Part shown: positions 4,913-6,450 of the stretch, in pieces
How positions within the stretch are numbered: position 1 is the stretch's first letter
Layout of the letters: the number at the start of each line of letters is the position of its first letter
Assembly (NCBI GenBank): GCA_904501935.1
Contig: CAJGDA010000089.1
Coordinates: forward strand, 1 to 6,450
DNA length: 6,450 nt
Source: an uncultured Methanobrevibacter sp.
GTDB taxonomy: Archaea; Methanobacteriota; Methanobacteria; Methanobacteriales; Methanobacteriaceae
Direction: 5' to 3'
Made by a program: the position numbers and the translations under genes
The notes under the pieces: generated by a model
What the model saw: only the letters and a program-made list of their open reading frames with translations
Database searches by the model: none
Told to the model about the DNA's origin: nothing

Positions 4913-6450
4913 ATGAATTTAAAGTCAAAATTAAAAAATTTTGATGAGTGCAGAATGAATTCATCCATCTACAACACATATTACAATTCAAAGATTGATG
5001 AAGAAATAGTCTACCTTGAATCCAGAAACGGATCTGATTTTACAGGAAACATATTCCGGATAGCTGAAGAGATATCTACAGGCAAATACGGCAACTTCAA
5101 GATATATGTATTTGCAAATCAAGACGTCACTCATAAAATCAAACGCCTGGAGAAAAACTATGGATTGAACATCCATAAGGTCATCACAGATGAAACGGAG
5201 GCCGTAAAGATTCTTCATAAGGCAAGATACATATTTACGGATTCCGGAATCAGAGCAAAATACGTAAAAAGGCCAGGCCAGATTTTCGTAAACACATGGC
5301 ATGGAACACCCCTGAAATTAATGGGTATGGATAATCCTTCAGAACCTCCTGCAATTGGAATCATCCAAAAGGCATTCCTATTTAGCGATTACCTGATTTA
5401 TCCAAACGACTATATGGAAAACATAATGCTCAGGTCCTATATGATGGACAAGATCTATCCCGGCGTGATTCTTCATGAGGGATATCCGAGAAACAGCGTA
5501 TTTCTGGACAATGCTAAAAGAGATGAATTCAAGGAAAGATTGAACTTGAAGGATATTGAAATCTTTGTATATATGCCTACTTTCAAGGGCCCTGTAAATG
5601 ATAGGCTTGACGAAAAGCAGAATCTGGATGTAAACGAATTTTTAAAAGAGATTGATATGAATCTGAAGGACAATCAGATTCTATTCGTTAAATTCCATCC
5701 GTATAACAGTTCAAAGATTGACTTTTCACTTTTCAGCCATGTCCGGCCGTTTCCAGAAGGCTATGAAAATTATGACATACTGAACATGGCAGATGTTTTG
5801 ATTACTGATTATTCAAGCGTATTTTTTGACTTTGCAAATACCCGTCGAAAAATAATTATCTTCAATTATGATGAGGAGGAGTATCTCTCATACAGGGGAG
5901 TATATATTCCGCTTGAGGAACTGCCGTTTCCTAAAGTTCAAAACGCTTCCGATTTGCTCATGCAGCTGAATTCAAAAAAGGATTATGAAGACGAAGACTT
6001 TGTTGATAAGTTCTGCAGATATGACTCTGTTGACAGTGCCGAAAGAATATGCCGAATCGTAATCAATGATGAAAAGGCATCAGGATGCAGGACTATTGAA
6101 AACCATAGGAAAAACATTCTGATTTATGTCGGAGGAATGAGAAACAACGATTCATTCAATCAACTTATTCGATTTATTGGACAGGAAGACCTGAGTGAAT
6201 ATAACATCTTTCTGGCGTTCAAGGCTTGGGACAGAAACGTTAGGGAAAATTATCTGGAAATATTCAAGCATATCCCTGAAGATGTCCAATTCCTTCCGCT
6301 GAGCTATAGTATCTTCCCGACAATTTCCGAGAAATTGGATTTGAACAGATTCCTCGAAAAGAATGGCGAAGTTCCCAAAAGCCTAAAGAATCTTTTTGAA
6401 AGGTCATTCAAAAGGCAATACGGTGATTTCAAGTTTGATAAGGTCATAGA
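4913..6450 (+). CDS. CDP-glycerol glycerophosphotransferase (TagF/TarF-like), 3' end beyond window
   Basis: 512 codons are visible and the frame is still open at the window edge. This is a membrane-associated polymerase/primase of the teichoic-acid type that transfers glycerol phosphate from CDP-glycerol. Family motifs in order: FVNTWHGTPLKLMG (125-138, His130), EGYPRNS (189-195), YMPTFKG (220-226), FVKFHPY (258-264, His262), ADVLITDYSSVFFDFA (293-308) and YLSYRGVY (324-331). These make the assignment strong. The glycerophosphotransferase domain ends near residue 385. A new segment begins at about 399 with KNILIYVGGMRNNDS, like the first strand and loop of a GT-B glycosyltransferase; its end is cut off, so a bifunctional protein is likely but unproven. 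The start at 4913 has no ribosome binding site; ATG 4955 is an alternative. It lies 21 bases after the nucleotidyltransferase gene. Confidence 0.93.
   Translation, partial: MNLKSKLKNFDECRMNSSIYNTYYNSKIDEEIVYLESRNGSDFTGNIFRIAEEISTGKYGNFKIYVFANQDVTHKIKRLEKNYGLNIHKVITDETEAVKILHKARYIFTDSGIRAKYVKRPGQIFVNTWHGTPLKLMGMDNPSEPPAIGIIQKAFLFSDYLIYPNDYMENIMLRSYMMDKIYPGVILHEGYPRNSVFLDNAKRDEFKERLNLKDIEIFVYMPTFKGPVNDRLDEKQNLDVNEFLKEIDMNLKDNQILFVKFHPYNSSKIDFSLFSHVRPFPEGYENYDILNMADVLITDYSSVFFDFANTRRKIIIFNYDEEEYLSYRGVYIPLEELPFPKVQNASDLLMQLNSKKDYEDEDFVDKFCRYDSVDSAERICRIVINDEKASGCRTIENHRKNILIYVGGMRNNDSFNQLIRFIGQEDLSEYNIFLAFKAWDRNVRENYLEIFKHIPEDVQFLPLSYSIFPTISEKLDLNRFLEKNGEVPKSLKNLFERSFKRQYGDFKFDKVI

Noticed and set aside
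5473..5673. Short minus-strand open frame within the glycerophosphotransferase gene
   Set aside because: Phe/Ser-rich antisense of a conserved coding region, without a start signal or recognisable domain.

Overview
The window looks like chromosomal DNA from a methanogenic archaeon of the order Methanobacteriales, most likely Methanobrevibacter or a close relative. The support is indirect. The DNA is AT-rich, the promoters are TATA-type (TTTATATA), and ribosome binding sites are of the GGAGG/GGTG type. Two short single-pass surface proteins carry many N-glycosylation sequons, and one has an Ig-like domain of the kind common in Methanobrevibacter adhesin-like proteins. There is no 16S rRNA or methanogenesis gene to settle the identity.

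Layout: the left part (1-1585) is read on the minus strand. It holds a small Asn/Thr-rich membrane-anchored protein with a T-rich terminator at the window edge, preceded by a cation diffusion facilitator (CDF) metal exporter. A 74-base divergent intergenic region with one central TATA element separates the exporter from a plus-strand thiol peroxidase of the glutathione peroxidase family (1660-2199), which ends in a hairpin plus T-tract. From about 2260 to the right edge, five plus-strand genes are packed with gaps of 12-30 bases and probably form one operon: a universal stress protein, a membrane-anchored Ig-like protein, a bacterial-type glycerol-3-phosphate dehydrogenase (gpsA), a LicC-like nucleotidyltransferase, and a TagF/TarF-like CDP-glycerol glycerophosphotransferase. 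The last gene continues past the right edge.

How the genes may work together: the exporter and peroxidase look like a metal/oxidative-stress pair run from a shared promoter region. The last three genes read as a pathway: dihydroxyacetone phosphate to sn-glycerol-3-phosphate (GpsA), activation to a CDP-linked compound (the nucleotidyltransferase), and transfer to a surface polymer (the glycerophosphotransferase). This would be a teichoic-acid-like glycerol-phosphate route in an archaeon, built on the glycerophosphate enantiomer that archaea do not use for their membrane lipids. The nucleotidyltransferase is not of the TagD type, so its substrate is the main open point. The enzyme families are clear from motifs; the pathway link is inference from gene order.

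Every stretch of more than 300 bases is occupied by a gene. No tRNA, rRNA, CRISPR array, insertion sequence or attachment site was seen.
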